DNA of 64,000 bases from Companilactobacillus paralimentarius DSM 13238 = JCM 10415 (GCF_001434985.1 NZ_AZES01000117.1:52762-116761); one strand, 5' to 3'; positions 30,664 to 40,232 are shown, counted from the stretch's first letter. The notes: generated by a model from the sequence alone, not told the origin. Program-made: numbers and translations.

Positions 30664-31104
30664 ATGGAACTAAACGAACTTAAGCCAAGTGCAGGCTCAA
30701 GACATGCTAGAAAGCGTCTAGGTCGTGGTACTTCAAGTGGTACAGGTAAAACTGCTGGTCGTGGTCAAAAAGGTCAATTAGCCAGATCAGGTGGTAAGAC
30801 ACGTATCGGTTTTGAAGGTGGACAAATGCCTTTATTCCGTCGTATGCCAAAACGTGGTTTCAATAACATCAACCGTAAAGAATATGCTATTGTTAACCTA
30901 AGTGATCTAAGTAAGTTTAACGATGGTGCTGAAGTAAATGTTGAAACATTGAAGGCAGCAGGTATCGTTAAAAAAGAATTTAATGGTGTTAAGTTGCTTG
31001 CTAACGGTGAGGTTAGCGCTAAGTTAACTGTTAAAGTTGCTAAGGCTTCTGCCGCAGCTACTAAAGCAATCGAAGCCGCTGGTGGCACTGTAGAGGTGAT
31101 CTAA
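30664..31104 (+). CDS. rplO: 50S ribosomal protein L15
   Basis: L15 (146 aa) is a late-assembly 50S protein. The glycine-rich basic N-terminal part ([19 protein letters not shown]) and [19 protein letters not shown] are diagnostic. The stop overlaps the secY ATG in TAATG, so the two are translationally coupled. Confidence 0.97.
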   Translation: MELNELKPSAGSRHARKRLGRGTSSGTGKTAGRGQKGQLARSGGKTRIGFEGGQMPLFRRMPKRGFNNINRKEYAIVNLSDLSKFNDGAEVNVETLKAAGIVKKEFNGVKLLANGEVSAKLTVKVAKASAAATKAIEAAGGTVEVI

Positions 31105-32396
31105 TGCTTGGAACTATCAGAGATGCTCTAAAGGTAAAGGAGATACGTAAAAAGATCCTATTTACCTTGATGTTACTTGTTATATATCGTTTGGGATCAC
31201 AAATTACAGTGCCCGGTGTTAATGCCGCCGCAATGGATAAAGTTGGTTCTACAGGGTTAGTTCCCCTATTGGATACTGTAACCGGTGGTGGTCTTTCAAA
31301 CTACTCTATTTTCTCAATGGGTGTTTCACCATTTATTACGGCCCAAATTGTTGTTCAACTTTTACAAATGGACATTGTTCCTAAATTTGTTGAGTGGAGT
31401 AAACAAGGTGAAGTTGGTCGTAGAAAGTTAAATCAAGTAACGAGATATTTGACGATTGTTTTAGGTTTTGTTCAGTCAATCGGTATAACAGCCGGTTTTA
31501 ACACTTTAAGTGGTTTAGGATTAGTTAAATCTCCTAATATAAGAGCTTTCGTTACAATTGGTATCATTTTAACCGGTGGTACGATGCTTCTTACATGGAT
31601 CGGTGAGCAAATCACTGATAAAGGTCTAGGTAATGGAGTTTCAGTAATTATCTTCGCTGGTATTATTGCTAGATTCCCTAGTGGAATTAAGGAAATTTAC
31701 CGTGATTATATTACTAATTCCAGTTCAGCAGATCTTGCAAAGAATATCGCATTCCTCGTTGGTCTTGTGATCATCATTTTGATTGTTGTGCAATTTGTTA
31801 CATATGTTCAACAAGCAAGTAGAAGAATTCCTATTCAATATACAAGACGTGCTGCTGGTAGTGGTAGCGAAAGTTTCCTACCATTAAAGGTTAACGTTGC
31901 TGGTGTTATTCCTGTTATCTTTGCTAGTTCATTTATTGTTACGCCTCAAACAATTTTGATGGCGTTCCAAAGTCATAGTGGAGATCAATGGTATCAAGTA
32001 TTAACAGAAATATTCAGTATGCAGACTACAACAGGTTCTCTTCTCTATACATTGTTGATTGTATTATTTACATTCTTCTATGCATTTGTTCAAGTAAATC
32101 CTGAAAAGCTTGCAGAAAACCTACAAAAACAAGGGGCTTATATCCCTGGTATTTGGCCTGGTAATGAAACAATCAAGTTCATGTCAGGTGTATTGATGAA
32201 ATTATCAACCGTTGGAGCTATGTTCCTTGGTTTAGTTTCATTACTTCCATTGTTAGCCGCTAACTTGTTCAATTTACCTCAATCCATCGGATTAGGTGGT
32301 ACAAGTTTATTGATTATCGTTGGTGTTGCTTTGGAAATGGATCGTCAATTACGTGGTCTTTTGATGAAACGTGAATACGTTGGATTTATTAGATAA
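31104..32396 (+). CDS. secY: Protein translocase subunit SecY
   Basis: SecY (430 aa) is the channel of the general secretion machinery in the cell membrane. Ten hydrophobic helices are apparent. Helix 2 region NYSIFSMGVSPFITAQIVVQLL, the cytoplasmic loop with GSGSESFLPLKVN, and VNPEKLAENLQKQGAYIPGI are family signatures. It starts in overlap with rplO and is followed by adk. This is the housekeeping SecY, as it sits in the spc operon; no accessory secretion genes are near. Confidence 0.97.
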   Translation: MLGTIRDALKVKEIRKKILFTLMLLVIYRLGSQITVPGVNAAAMDKVGSTGLVPLLDTVTGGGLSNYSIFSMGVSPFITAQIVVQLLQMDIVPKFVEWSKQGEVGRRKLNQVTRYLTIVLGFVQSIGITAGFNTLSGLGLVKSPNIRAFVTIGIILTGGTMLLTWIGEQITDKGLGNGVSVIIFAGIIARFPSGIKEIYRDYITNSSSADLAKNIAFLVGLVIIILIVVQFVTYVQQASRRIPIQYTRRAAGSGSESFLPLKVNVAGVIPVIFASSFIVTPQTILMAFQSHSGDQWYQVLTEIFSMQTTTGSLLYTLLIVLFTFFYAFVQVNPEKLAENLQKQGAYIPGIWPGNETIKFMSGVLMKLSTVGAMFLGLVSLLPLLAANLFNLPQSIGLGGTSLLIIVGVALEMDRQLRGLLMKREYVGFIR

Positions 32397-32414
32397 TTGG
32401 AGATGTTACAGACA

Positions 32415-33068
32415 ATGAATATTGTATTGATGGGATTACCTGGTGCTGGTAAAGGTACTCAAGCTGAAAAGATTGTTGAAGATTTTAAAGTTGTTCATAT
32501 TTCAACTGGTGACATGTTTAGAGCAGCTATGGCCAATAAGACAGAAATTGGTCTAAAAGCTAAAGGGTTCATCGACAAAGGTGAACTTGTTCCAGATGAT
32601 GTTACCGAAGGTATCGTTCAAGAACGTTTATCTGAAGATGATGTTCAAAAAGACGGATATATGTTAGATGGATTTCCGAGAACTCTTGAACAGGCTAACG
32701 CTTTACAGACAATTGCAAAGAATGTAAACAAACCAATAGATGCTGTCATCTATATTGATGTTAAGCCTGAAACATTAGTTGATCGCTTATCTGGAAGATA
32801 TATTTGTTCTAATTGTGGAGCAACTTATCATAAAATTTACAATCCTACAAAGGTTGAAGGAACATGCGACGTCTGTGGCGGCCATGATTTCTATCAACGT
32901 GAGGACGATAAACCAGAAACTGTAAAGAATAGATTGAAAGTTAATATTGAAATGAATACACCATTAATTGATTTTTATGACAAGTTGAACTTGCTACATA
33001 AGATCAATGGTGAACAAGAAATAGATGAAGTTTATAACGAAGTAAAGAAAGTTTTACAAAGTTTGTAA
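32415..33068 (+). CDS. adk: Adenylate kinase
   Basis: Adenylate kinase (217 aa) interconverts ATP+AMP and 2 ADP in the cytoplasm. The P-loop [10 protein letters not shown] is at residues 7-16, AMP-binding STGDMFR near 30, and DGFPRT near 84. The LID has a CSNC...CDVC zinc site, typical of Gram-positive enzymes. I take ATG 32415, which matches the family N-terminus; GGAG lies 12 bases upstream. The frame is open back to TTG 32397. The last codons lie inside a terminator hairpin. Confidence 0.96.
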   Translation: MNIVLMGLPGAGKGTQAEKIVEDFKVVHISTGDMFRAAMANKTEIGLKAKGFIDKGELVPDDVTEGIVQERLSEDDVQKDGYMLDGFPRTLEQANALQTIAKNVNKPIDAVIYIDVKPETLVDRLSGRYICSNCGATYHKIYNPTKVEGTCDVCGGHDFYQREDDKPETVKNRLKVNIEMNTPLIDFYDKLNLLHKINGEQEIDEVYNEVKKVLQSL

Positions 33069-33076
33069 AACTTTTT
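33048..33076 (+). terminator. Terminator overlapping the end of adk
   Basis: AAAGTTTTACAAA (33048-33060) and TTTGTAAAACTTT (33062-33074) are a perfect 13-base inverted repeat followed by more T. The adk stop codon (33066-33068) lies in the second arm. A promoter for infA begins ten bases on, so this is a likely end of the S10-spc transcript. Confidence 0.75.
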
Positions 33077-33086
33077 GCTTTGAATG

Positions 33087-33115
33087 TTTACATGTACGGA
33101 AAATTATTGTATAAT
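33087..33115 (+). promoter_or_regulatory. Promoter for infA-rplQ
   Basis: TTTACA (33087-33092) and a perfect TATAAT (33110-33115) are 17 bp apart. It starts a separate alpha-operon transcript (infA to rplQ) 48 bases before infA. Confidence 0.88.
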
Positions 33116-33162
33116 TCGCCAGTATATGCAGAATAATTTCATCCCGATGGAGGTTAATATCT

Positions 33163-33381
33163 TTGGCAAAAGAAGATGTCATTGAAGTAGAAGGTACAAT
33201 TTCAGAAACATTGCCTAATGCAATGTTTAAGGTAAAGCTTGAAAACGGAGCTACAATTTTAGCTCATGTGTCAGGTAAAATCCGTATGCACTATATCAGA
33301 ATTTTACCCGGTGACAAGGTTACCGTGGAATTATCCCCTTATGATTTAACCAAGGGAAGAATTACATATAGATATAGATAA
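33163..33381 (+). CDS. infA: Translation initiation factor IF-1
   Basis: IF-1 (72 aa) is an OB-fold factor that occupies the 30S A site during initiation. It has [21 protein letters not shown] and [15 protein letters not shown], as in all Firmicute IF-1. The start is TTG 33163 after GGAGGT. It is the first gene after the internal promoter. Confidence 0.97.
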   Translation: MAKEDVIEVEGTISETLPNAMFKVKLENGATILAHVSGKIRMHYIRILPGDKVTVELSPYDLTKGRITYRYR

Positions 33382-33413
33382 TAAGTTTTTTAATGGAATG
33401 GAGGTTCCACAAC

Positions 33414-33530
33414 ATGAAAGTAAGACCATCCGTTAAACCTATGTGCGAACACTGTAAGGTAATTAAGAGACGCGGTCGCGTCATGGTTATTTGCTCTGCA
33501 GATCCAAAGCACAAACAAAGACAAGGATAA
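33414..33530 (+). CDS. rpmJ: 50S ribosomal protein L36, zinc-binding type
   Basis: L36 (38 aa) is encoded by an ATG at 33414 after GGAGGT. The sequence has [14 protein letters not shown], then [14 protein letters not shown]. The three Cys (11, 14, 27) and His33 form the zinc ribbon of the C-plus form. It lies between infA and rpsM, the standard place. Confidence 0.97.
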   Translation: MKVRPSVKPMCEHCKVIKRRGRVMVICSADPKHKQRQG

Positions 33531-33555
33531 TATTTAATAGGAGGTGTATTGATTA

Positions 33556-33921
33556 ATGGCTCGTATAGCAGGTGTAGATTTACCTCGTGATAAGAGAATC
33601 GTTATCGCCCTAACATACATTTTTGGTATTGGCGAAACAACAGCTCAAAAAGTATTGAAAGATGCTGGCGTATCAGAGGATATTCGTACAAGAGACTTAA
33701 CTCCTGATCAAGAAGAAAAAATTCGTGCAGAAGTTGATAAAGTTCGTGTCGAAGGTGACTTACGTCGTGAAGTAAGTATGAACATCAAGAGACTACAAGA
33801 AATTGGATCATATCGTGGCATGAGACATCGTCGTGGTTTACCAGTTCGTGGTCAAAACACAAAGAACAATGCAAGAACTCGTAAGGGCAAGAAGACTGCC
33901 ATTGCAGGTAAGAAGAAGTAA
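33556..33921 (+). CDS. rpsM: 30S ribosomal protein S13
   Basis: S13 (121 aa) bridges the subunits and contacts P-site tRNA. It begins [15 protein letters not shown], and the C-terminal segment [19 protein letters not shown] is the family signature. ATG 33556 follows AGGAGGTG. rpsK follows after 24 bases. Confidence 0.97.
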   Translation: MARIAGVDLPRDKRIVIALTYIFGIGETTAQKVLKDAGVSEDIRTRDLTPDQEEKIRAEVDKVRVEGDLRREVSMNIKRLQEIGSYRGMRHRRGLPVRGQNTKNNARTRKGKKTAIAGKKK

Positions 33922-33945
33922 TAAGATAAAGATAGGAGGTTAATC

Positions 33946-34332
33946 ATGGCACAAACTAAAGGTCGTAAGCGCCGTACTAAGAAGCATATTGAATCTGGTG
34001 TTGCACATATCCACTCCACATTCAACAATACACTAGTTATGATCACTGATGTTAACGGTAATGCCGTTTCATGGTCATCAGCTGGTGCATTAGGATTCAA
34101 GGGTAGTCGTAAATCAACACCATTTGCTGCACAAATGGCTGGTGAGGCTGCTGCTAAGGAATCAATGGAACATGGTATGAAAACAGTTGAAGTAGCTGTT
34201 AAGGGTCCAGGCTCTGGTCGTGAAGCTGCAATCCGTTCATTACAAGCTACTGGTTTGGAAATTACTGCTATTCGTGATGTTACACCAGTTCCTCACAATG
34301 GTTCTCGTCCTCCAAAGCGTCGTCGTGTATAG
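33946..34332 (+). CDS. rpsK: 30S ribosomal protein S11
   Basis: S11 (128 aa) forms the 30S platform. [15 protein letters not shown] and the C-terminal [18 protein letters not shown] are diagnostic. ATG 33946 follows GGAGGT. It sits between rpsM and rpoA in the alpha operon. Confidence 0.97.
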   Translation: MAQTKGRKRRTKKHIESGVAHIHSTFNNTLVMITDVNGNAVSWSSAGALGFKGSRKSTPFAAQMAGEAAAKESMEHGMKTVEVAVKGPGSGREAAIRSLQATGLEITAIRDVTPVPHNGSRPPKRRRV

Positions 34333-34395
34333 AATGGTTGTATACCCATATGAACTAAGCTACACACATTTCGTTTTGAAAGGGGAACTAACCGA

Positions 34396-35334
34396 ATGAT
34401 CGAATTTGAAAAGCCAACCATTACTTCTGTTGAAGAAAGTAAAGACTATGGCAAATATATTATCGAACCGCTTGAAAGAGGTTATGGTACAACTTTAGGT
34501 AATTCATTACGTAGAGTTTTATTAGCATCATTACCTGGTACAGCGGTATCTGATATTCAAATAGATGGTGTATTGCATGAATTTTCAGCTGTTGATGGCG
34601 TAATTGAAGACGTTACACAAATTGTGTTAAACGTGAAGAAATTAAAGCTTAAATCATATGCTGATGACAGTTTAAAGGCTGAAATCGACGTTGTTGGTCC
34701 AGCCACTGTTACAGCAAATGATATCAAGGCTGATGATGACTTGGAAATCCTCGATCCAGAACAATTTATTTGTACTGTTGCTGAGGGTGGACACTTCCAC
34801 ATGCAAATGACAGTTATTAATGGTCGTGGATATACTCCTGCAGAACAAAATAAGACGGACGAAACACCTATCGGTGTTCTTCCAGTTGACTCAATTTTTA
34901 CACCCGTAGAAAAAGTCAATTATCAAGTTGAAAACACTCGTGTGGGTAAGAGAAACGACTTCGACAAATTAACAATCGATATCTGGACAAATGGTTCAAT
35001 TGGACCACGCGAAGCTATTAGTTTGTCAGCCAAGATTCTTACAGAACATTTAACAAGTTTTGTAAATCTTACTGAAGAAGCTAAGAGCGCTGACATGATG
35101 ATCGAAAAAGAGGAAACTCAAAAAGAGAAGAAACTTGAAATGACTATTGAAGAACTTGACTTGTCAGTTCGTTCATATAATTGTTTGAAGCGTGCCGGTA
35201 TTAATACTGTGCAAGAGCTTACTGAAAAATCCGAAGCAGATATGATGTGTGTCCGTAATCTTGGACGTAAATCACTTGTTGAGGTTAAAGAAAAGCTTGC
35301 TGATCTTGGATTATCATTAAAGCAAGAAGACTAA
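34396..35334 (+). CDS. rpoA: DNA-directed RNA polymerase subunit alpha
   Basis: RpoA (312 aa) dimerises to seed polymerase assembly. The N-terminal domain has [19 protein letters not shown] (near 35-53). A flexible Lys/Glu linker separates it from the C-terminal domain (about 245-305) with [20 protein letters not shown], which binds UP elements and activators. ATG 34396 follows AAAGGGGA. It lies in the alpha operon before rplQ. Confidence 0.98.
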   Translation: MIEFEKPTITSVEESKDYGKYIIEPLERGYGTTLGNSLRRVLLASLPGTAVSDIQIDGVLHEFSAVDGVIEDVTQIVLNVKKLKLKSYADDSLKAEIDVVGPATVTANDIKADDDLEILDPEQFICTVAEGGHFHMQMTVINGRGYTPAEQNKTDETPIGVLPVDSIFTPVEKVNYQVENTRVGKRNDFDKLTIDIWTNGSIGPREAISLSAKILTEHLTSFVNLTEEAKSADMMIEKEETQKEKKLEMTIEELDLSVRSYNCLKRAGINTVQELTEKSEADMMCVRNLGRKSLVEVKEKLADLGLSLKQED

Positions 35335-35364
35335 TCATATCAAATTCAAACAGGAGGTATAGAC

Positions 35365-35745
35365 ATGGGCTACCGTAAATTAGGACGTAACAGTTCTCAA
35401 AGAAAAGCAATGTTACGCGATTTAACTACTGATTTAATCATTAATGAACATATTGTTACAACTGAAACACGTGCAAAAGAAATCAGTCGTACAACAGAAA
35501 AAATGATAACCTTAGGTAAACGCGGCGATTTACATGCTCGTCGTCAAGCTGCTGCTTATGTTAGAAACGAAGTTGCTAACATTTCAGAAGAAGATGATGC
35601 AGTTGTTGTTCAATCAGCTCTTCAAAAATTATTCAGTGATATTGCACCTCGTTACAAAGAACGTAATGGTGGATACACACGTATTTTGAAGACAACTCCA
35701 CGTCGTGGAGACGCAGCTCCAATGGTTATTATTGAATTAGTTTAA
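35365..35745 (+). CDS. rplQ: 50S ribosomal protein L17
   Basis: L17 (126 aa) is near the tunnel exit. It begins [20 protein letters not shown], the family signature, and ends with [15 protein letters not shown] 35365 follows AGGAGGT. It is the last gene of the alpha operon; a large structured RNA with a U-tract follows its stop. Confidence 0.97.
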   Translation: MGYRKLGRNSSQRKAMLRDLTTDLIINEHIVTTETRAKEISRTTEKMITLGKRGDLHARRQAAAYVRNEVANISEEDDAVVVQSALQKLFSDIAPRYKERNGGYTRILKTTPRRGDAAPMVIIELV

Positions 35746-35767
35746 TAATAATTGTTTATTAATCATT

Positions 35768-35889
35768 AAAAAATCAGTCATTCTGATAAGTTAGTGAGTG
35801 TTAAGATGATGGTTGTTAGCAACCAAGTCTATCTCTGAGATCCCTTTAATCGGGGACACTAACTTGTCGAATGATTTTTTTTTGCCCTT
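35768..35889 (+). ncRNA. Branched RNA with terminator after rplQ
   Basis: A long helix closes this element: TCATTC (35778-35783), a bulged T, GAT, then AAGTTAGTG (35788-35796), pairing with CACTAACTT (35857-35865), GTC and GAATGA (35869-35874). Inside are at least three small hairpins: TGGTTG/CAACCA with loop TTAG (35810-35825), ATCT/AGAT (35831-35841), and TCCCT/GGGGA (35841-35856). A run of nine T follows. It may be an elaborate terminator of the alpha operon, an sRNA, or a leader for ecfA1. I cannot match it to a known riboswitch family. Confidence 0.6.
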
Positions 35890-35899
35890 TTTTGTTTTC

Positions 35900-35928
35900 T
35901 TGATTATTGAAGTTAGTTATTATATATG
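35900..35928 (+). promoter_or_regulatory. Candidate ecfA1 promoter
   Basis: TTGATT (35900-35905) and TATATG (35923-35928) are 17 bp apart, between the branched RNA and ecfA1. The -10 is a weak match, so this is tentative. Confidence 0.4.
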
Positions 35929-35951
35929 TAATACGGTTCAAGGAGATAACT

Positions 35952-36785
35952 TTGGAAAAAATCATTTCAATTAAAAACTTAAATTATACTTATCCCGATT
36001 CTAAGAAACCTGCAATTAATAATTTAACTGTGGATATCTATAAAAACGAGTGGTTATCAATTGTCGGTAAAAATGGTAGTGGTAAATCAACGCTGACTAA
36101 ACTAATCGATGGGTTAATTGACGCCGACTCTGGTACAATCGAAATCGATGGACAAGAAATTAATGAGAAGAATATTTGGGAAGTTAGAACTAAAATTGGA
36201 ATTGTCTTTCAAAATCCAGATCATCAATTTGTTGGAGCAACAGTTGAAGATGATGTTGCTTTTGGTTTAGAGAATCAAGGTATGCCAAGAGAGCAAATGG
36301 TCAAGGAAGTGGACCATGCTTTAGAATTGGTAGGAATGCACAAATTTAAGAAACGTGATCCTCAAACGTTATCTGGTGGACAAAAACAAAGGGTAGCGAT
36401 TGCTGGTGTTTTAGCAACTAGACCACAGATTATTATTATGGATGAATCGACAAGTATGTTGGACCCTGAAGGACGTAGGACAGTTTTGAATTTAATTCAA
36501 GAGCTACGTCAACAACAGGATTTAACAATTATTTCAATTACTCATGATATTTCAGAAACAGAGTTATCACAAAGAATTGTTGTTCTGAATGACGGACAGA
36601 TTGTGCGCGATGATATTCCTAGGAATATTTATGATATGGGGACTGATTTGAGTAAATATGGCCTTGAGGAACCATTTTCTGACGAACTAATGTCAACACT
36701 AAGAAATTCGGTGGAATTGCCTGAGAGTTATCTAAATGAAGAGGAGCTAATGAAGCGATTATGGAAATTACGTTCGAACATGTGA
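35952..36785 (+). CDS. ecfA1: ECF transporter ATPase EcfA1
   Basis: This ATPase (277 aa) is one of the two unlike ATPases of the energy-coupling-factor module, which powers vitamin uptake by exchangeable S-components. Walker A GKNGSGKST is near residues 39-47, signature LSGGQKQRVAIAG near 139, and Walker B IIIMDES near 161. I use TTG 35952 after AAGGAGATA; the frame is open 15 codons further back without a ribosome-binding site. It overlaps ecfA2 by 25 bases. The order ecfA1-ecfA2-ecfT after rplQ is a Firmicute hallmark. Confidence 0.95.
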   Translation: MEKIISIKNLNYTYPDSKKPAINNLTVDIYKNEWLSIVGKNGSGKSTLTKLIDGLIDADSGTIEIDGQEINEKNIWEVRTKIGIVFQNPDHQFVGATVEDDVAFGLENQGMPREQMVKEVDHALELVGMHKFKKRDPQTLSGGQKQRVAIAGVLATRPQIIIMDESTSMLDPEGRRTVLNLIQELRQQQDLTIISITHDISETELSQRIVVLNDGQIVRDDIPRNIYDMGTDLSKYGLEEPFSDELMSTLRNSVELPESYLNEEELMKRLWKLRSNM

Positions 36786-37615
36786 CACATTCTTATGATG
36801 CTAATAGTCCCATGGCAAACCTTGGTTTAGATGATGTTTCTCTAAAAATAAATGACAAAAAATTTACCGCAATTGTTGGTCAAACTGGTAGTGGTAAATC
36901 GACTTTGGTGCGTCATATTAATGCTTTGTTAAAGCCAACTGCGGGAAAAATCATTGTTGGTGATCGTGTTATTACATCTGAAACCAATAATAAAAATTTA
37001 AAACCATTGCGTAAAAAAGTTGGTATGGTTTTTCAATTTCCCGAGAGTCAGTTATTTGAAGAGACTGTAGAGAAAGATATTATGTTTGGACCAATGAATT
37101 TTGGTTTCAGTGAGTCTGAAGCAAAAGATGCGGCACATAAGATGATTGAATTAGTCGGCTTGAATCAAGACTATTTACAAAAATCGCCATTTGATTTGTC
37201 TGGTGGTCAAATGCGTCGTGTAGCTATTGCTGGAGTTTTGGCCAGTAATCCAGAGACTATTATTTTAGATGAGCCGACGGCTGGATTGGATCCAGTTGGT
37301 CGACATGAGATTATGGATTTGTTTAAGAGCTTGCAGACAAAGGGAAAAACAATCATCCTAATTACACATAATATGGACGATGTAGCTAATTATGCAGATG
37401 AAATGGCTGTCATGAGTCAAGGAAAATTAGTAGCTAGTGGTTTGCCAAGTGACGTGTTTAATAGTCAGAAATTATTAGAGGATGATTTATTAACTTTGCC
37501 TCAAAGTGCGCAGTTTGCACAATCATTGGCGAAAAAATATTTCCAATTTGATAAATTACCTATTACAATTGATGAATTGAGTGCAGAAATAAAACAACAG
37601 GTAAATGGTGATTAA
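36761..37615 (+). CDS. ecfA2: ECF transporter ATPase EcfA2
   Basis: The second ECF ATPase (284 aa) pairs with EcfA1. Walker A GQTGSGKST (near 41-49), Q-loop FQFPESQLF, signature DLSGGQMRRVAIAG and Walker B IILDEPTAGLD are intact. ATG 36761 lies within the end of ecfA1, with GAGGAG upstream. Its stop is directly followed by the ecfT ATG, so the three genes are tightly coupled. Confidence 0.95.
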   Translation: MEITFEHVTHSYDANSPMANLGLDDVSLKINDKKFTAIVGQTGSGKSTLVRHINALLKPTAGKIIVGDRVITSETNNKNLKPLRKKVGMVFQFPESQLFEETVEKDIMFGPMNFGFSESEAKDAAHKMIELVGLNQDYLQKSPFDLSGGQMRRVAIAGVLASNPETIILDEPTAGLDPVGRHEIMDLFKSLQTKGKTIILITHNMDDVANYADEMAVMSQGKLVASGLPSDVFNSQKLLEDDLLTLPQSAQFAQSLAKKYFQFDKLPITIDELSAEIKQQVNGD

Positions 37616-38413
37616 ATGAATAAATTAATTATGGGACGATATTTACCCGGGGATTCATTGATTTATCAGTTAGATCCGCGTGGTAAATTTTTATTAACAT
37701 TCTATTTTGTTGGTATAGTTTTTTTTGCCAATAATGTGGCATCATATGTATTTCTCATGGCGTTTGTTTTATTTGCTGTCTATTTATCTAAAATCAACTT
37801 TGGCTTCTTTATAAAGGGATTACGGCCGATATTTTGGCTGATTTTATTCACAGTTTTATTGCAATTGTTCTTTACGCCTAGTTCACATCCAATTTGGCAC
37901 TGGGGCTTTTTAACTTTATCCAAAGAGAGTATGGTTATTGCTAGTTATATCTTTGTAAGATTCGTATTGATTATTTTTATTTCAACACTATTAACTTTGA
38001 CAACGACACCAATCGAAATTTCCGATTCAATCGAGAGCATTCTGAAACCATTAAAGAAAGTGAATTTCCCAGTTACTCAAGTAGCTTTAATGTTGTCGAT
38101 TGCTTTAAGATTTGTGCCGTTGTTGGTTGATGAAACCACTAAAATCATGGACGCGCAAAGGGCACGTGGAGTGGATTTTGGTGAAGGTGGTTTGATTAAA
38201 CGTATCAAGTCGTTTGTGCCAATCCTAATTCCACTTTTTGTCAGTAGTTTTTCAATTGCGTATGATTTGGCAATTGCTATGGAATCACGTGGCTACAAAG
38301 ATGGCGAAGGCCGCAGCAAGTATCGGGTACTAAAATGGAGCAAGCGTGATAATGTTACGGTTTTGGTTATGTTGGCTGTAACTATCATATTATTATTTAT
38401 TCGGAGTTATTAA
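37616..38413 (+). CDS. ecfT: ECF transporter membrane subunit EcfT
   Basis: EcfT (265 aa) is the membrane scaffold linking the ATPases to an S-component. Five or six hydrophobic helices are visible. Two Ala-Arg-Gly-type coupling motifs appear: AQRARGVDF near residue 181 and MESRGYKDGEGR near 222. ATG 37616 follows the ecfA2 stop without a gap. S-components are not in the window, so the substrate cannot be named. Confidence 0.94.
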   Translation: MNKLIMGRYLPGDSLIYQLDPRGKFLLTFYFVGIVFFANNVASYVFLMAFVLFAVYLSKINFGFFIKGLRPIFWLILFTVLLQLFFTPSSHPIWHWGFLTLSKESMVIASYIFVRFVLIIFISTLLTLTTTPIEISDSIESILKPLKKVNFPVTQVALMLSIALRFVPLLVDETTKIMDAQRARGVDFGEGGLIKRIKSFVPILIPLFVSSFSIAYDLAIAMESRGYKDGEGRSKYRVLKWSKRDNVTVLVMLAVTIILLFIRSY

Positions 38414-38416
38414 TTT

Positions 38417-39163
38417 ATGACAATAAGATACAAATTAACTATCGCCTATGATGGAACCAAGTTTCATGGCTTTCAAAAACAAAAACAATTAAGAACGGTC
38501 GAAGGTGTATTAGAAAAAGCCATTTCAAGAATTGCTAACGGAGAGGAGATCAAAGTCTTTGCTTCGGGTAGGACGGATGCTGGAGTTCACGCTTTAGCAC
38601 AAGTTGTGCATTTTGATTATCCAAGATTTATCCCGGCTGATAGTATGATGAGAGCTATTAATACGTTGATGCCTTTGGATGTATTAGTTAAGAAATCAGA
38701 GATCGTGGATGAAAACTTTCATGCACGTTTTAATGTTAAAAAGAAAACATATATGTACCGTGTAGATTTAGGTCATTATACTGATCCGTTCAAGCGTTTT
38801 TATACAGGTCACTATCCTTATCCTTTGGATGTAGATAAAATAAAAATTGCAATTAAGGATTTAATTGGAGAACATGATTTTACTAGCTTTGCAGCAGCTG
38901 GTGGCGTGATTGAAAATAAAGTTAGAACTATCTATTCGGCTACAGTTGAGTATAATAAAGAGAACAATGAAGTAGTTTTTGAGTTTACAGGTAATGGATT
39001 CTTATATAATATGGTTAGAATTCTTGTGGCAACTCTGTTAGAGATCGGTAATGGTCGCAGAGATGTTCATGACTTTTTACGCTTATATGAAGTAAAGGAT
39101 CGCCAGGAAGCTAGAGGGACAGCACAAGCGAGTGGTCTATATTTGAAAGAGGTTTTTTATTAA
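38417..39163 (+). CDS. truA: tRNA pseudouridine(38-40) synthase TruA
   Basis: TruA (248 aa) makes pseudouridine at positions 38-40 of many tRNAs. The catalytic Asp is in [15 protein letters not shown] (near 48-62). [12 protein letters not shown] near the N-terminus and [15 protein letters not shown] near the C-terminus are conserved. It starts three bases after the ecfT stop and belongs to the ecf transcript. rplM follows behind its own promoter and leader. Confidence 0.95.
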   Translation: MTIRYKLTIAYDGTKFHGFQKQKQLRTVEGVLEKAISRIANGEEIKVFASGRTDAGVHALAQVVHFDYPRFIPADSMMRAINTLMPLDVLVKKSEIVDENFHARFNVKKKTYMYRVDLGHYTDPFKRFYTGHYPYPLDVDKIKIAIKDLIGEHDFTSFAAAGGVIENKVRTIYSATVEYNKENNEVVFEFTGNGFLYNMVRILVATLLEIGNGRRDVHDFLRLYEVKDRQEARGTAQASGLYLKEVFY

Positions 39164-39181
39164 AAAATCTGTGGATAAATA

Positions 39182-39210
39182 TTGACTTAATGTGAGAATC
39201 AAAGTATCAT
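39182..39210 (+). promoter_or_regulatory. Promoter of rplM-rpsI
   Basis: TTGACT (39182-39187) and TATCAT (39205-39210) are 17 bp apart, just after truA and ahead of the L13 leader. Confidence 0.75.
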
Positions 39211-39213
39211 TGT

Positions 39214-39280
39214 AGCTGGTATTGTTTGCCCCACGATAAGCCCCGGAAACTTATTGAGTTGTCAAACAGACGTAGAAACT
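39214..39280 (+). ncRNA. L13 leader RNA
   Basis: The rplM leader has GTTTG (39224-39228) pairing with CAAAC (39263-39267) and an inner hairpin ATAAG (39236-39240)/CTTAT (39250-39254) around CCCCGGAAA. The core TTGTTTGCCCCACGATAAG resembles the L13_leader family known upstream of rplM in Firmicutes, thought to be the L13 autoregulatory site. The match is by recalled sequence and position. Confidence 0.8.
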
Positions 39281-39293
39281 GGAGGAATTTAAA

Positions 39294-39737
39294 GTGCGTA
39301 CAACACCATTAGCAAAAGCAAGTGAAGTTGAACGTAAATGGTATGTAATTGATGGTGAAGATGTTGTCTTAGGTAGACTTTCATCTGTTGTTGCTTCTAT
39401 TCTTAGAGGTAAAAACAAACCTACTTACACACCTAACGTTGATACAGGTGATAATGTTATTGTCATCAATGCAGATAAAGTTAGATTAACAGGTAGAAAA
39501 GCAAAGAATAAGATTTACTATTCTCATTCAGATCACCCAGGTGGGTTGAAGAGCATTAGTGCCGGTCAAAAACAAGCTGAAAAGCCTGACAGATTCATTG
39601 AAGATTCTGTTCGCGGTATGCTACCTAAGAACACTCTTGGTCGTCTAGAAATCAAGAAATTGCATGTTTATGCAGGTTCAGAACACAACCACCAAGCACA
39701 AAATCCAGAAAAATTGGATATCAACAAACTAATTTAA
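39294..39737 (+). CDS. rplM: 50S ribosomal protein L13
   Basis: L13 (147 aa) is an early-assembly protein. It has [17 protein letters not shown], then [12 protein letters not shown] and [14 protein letters not shown], all family signatures. The start is GTG 39294 after GGAGGAA. It is 13 bases before rpsI. Expression is likely controlled through its leader. Confidence 0.97.
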   Translation: MRTTPLAKASEVERKWYVIDGEDVVLGRLSSVVASILRGKNKPTYTPNVDTGDNVIVINADKVRLTGRKAKNKIYYSHSDHPGGLKSISAGQKQAEKPDRFIEDSVRGMLPKNTLGRLEIKKLHVYAGSEHNHQAQNPEKLDINKLI

Positions 39738-39750
39738 GGAGGAAAAGAAT

Positions 39751-40143
39751 TTGGCACAAGTATCATACGCCGGAACAGGTCGTCGCAAGGATTCAGTTGC
39801 TCGTGTACGCTTAGTTCCTGGAAACGGAAAGATTACTATCAACAAACGTGATGTCAAAGATTACATTCCTTTTGACAATTTGATTGCTGATATGAAACAA
39901 CCTCTAGATGTAACTGAAACAGCAGAAAGCTATGACGTTATTGCTAACGTTAACGGTGGAGGCTTCTCAGGACAAGCTGGAGCAATTAGACATGGTATTG
40001 CTAGAGCTTTACTTGACGTAGATCCTGATTTTAGACCTACACTTAAGTCAGCCGGCTTCTTAACACGTGACCCTCGTATGAAGGAACGTAAGAAACCAGG
40101 TCTTAAGAAAGCCCGTAAGGCTTCACAATTCTCAAAACGTTAA
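39751..40143 (+). CDS. rpsI: 30S ribosomal protein S9
   Basis: S9 (130 aa) reaches the P site with its basic C-terminal tail, which here ends [11 protein letters not shown] as in all bacteria. [14 protein letters not shown] at the N-terminus and [19 protein letters not shown] in the middle are diagnostic. TTG 39751 follows AAGGAGG. A terminator follows. Confidence 0.97.
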   Translation: MAQVSYAGTGRRKDSVARVRLVPGNGKITINKRDVKDYIPFDNLIADMKQPLDVTETAESYDVIANVNGGGFSGQAGAIRHGIARALLDVDPDFRPTLKSAGFLTRDPRMKERKKPGLKKARKASQFSKR

Positions 40144-40165
40144 TATTTATATTTTCAGTTTTGGA

Positions 40166-40201
40166 TCAAAAAACATCTCTCATTTCGAGGGGTGTTTTTT
40201 T
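40166..40201 (+). terminator. Terminator after rpsI
   Basis: ACATCTCTC (40173-40181) and GAGGGGTGT (40187-40195), with two G-U pairs and an ATTTC loop, are flanked by an A-run and seven T. Confidence 0.88.
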
Positions 40202-40232
40202 GTTGTGGAAAATTTATTTATATTTAAGTATT

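Noticed and set aside
36761..36785. Frameshift at the ecfA1-ecfA2 junction
   Set aside because: The 25-base overlap is a normal coupled arrangement; both proteins have complete family length and motifs.
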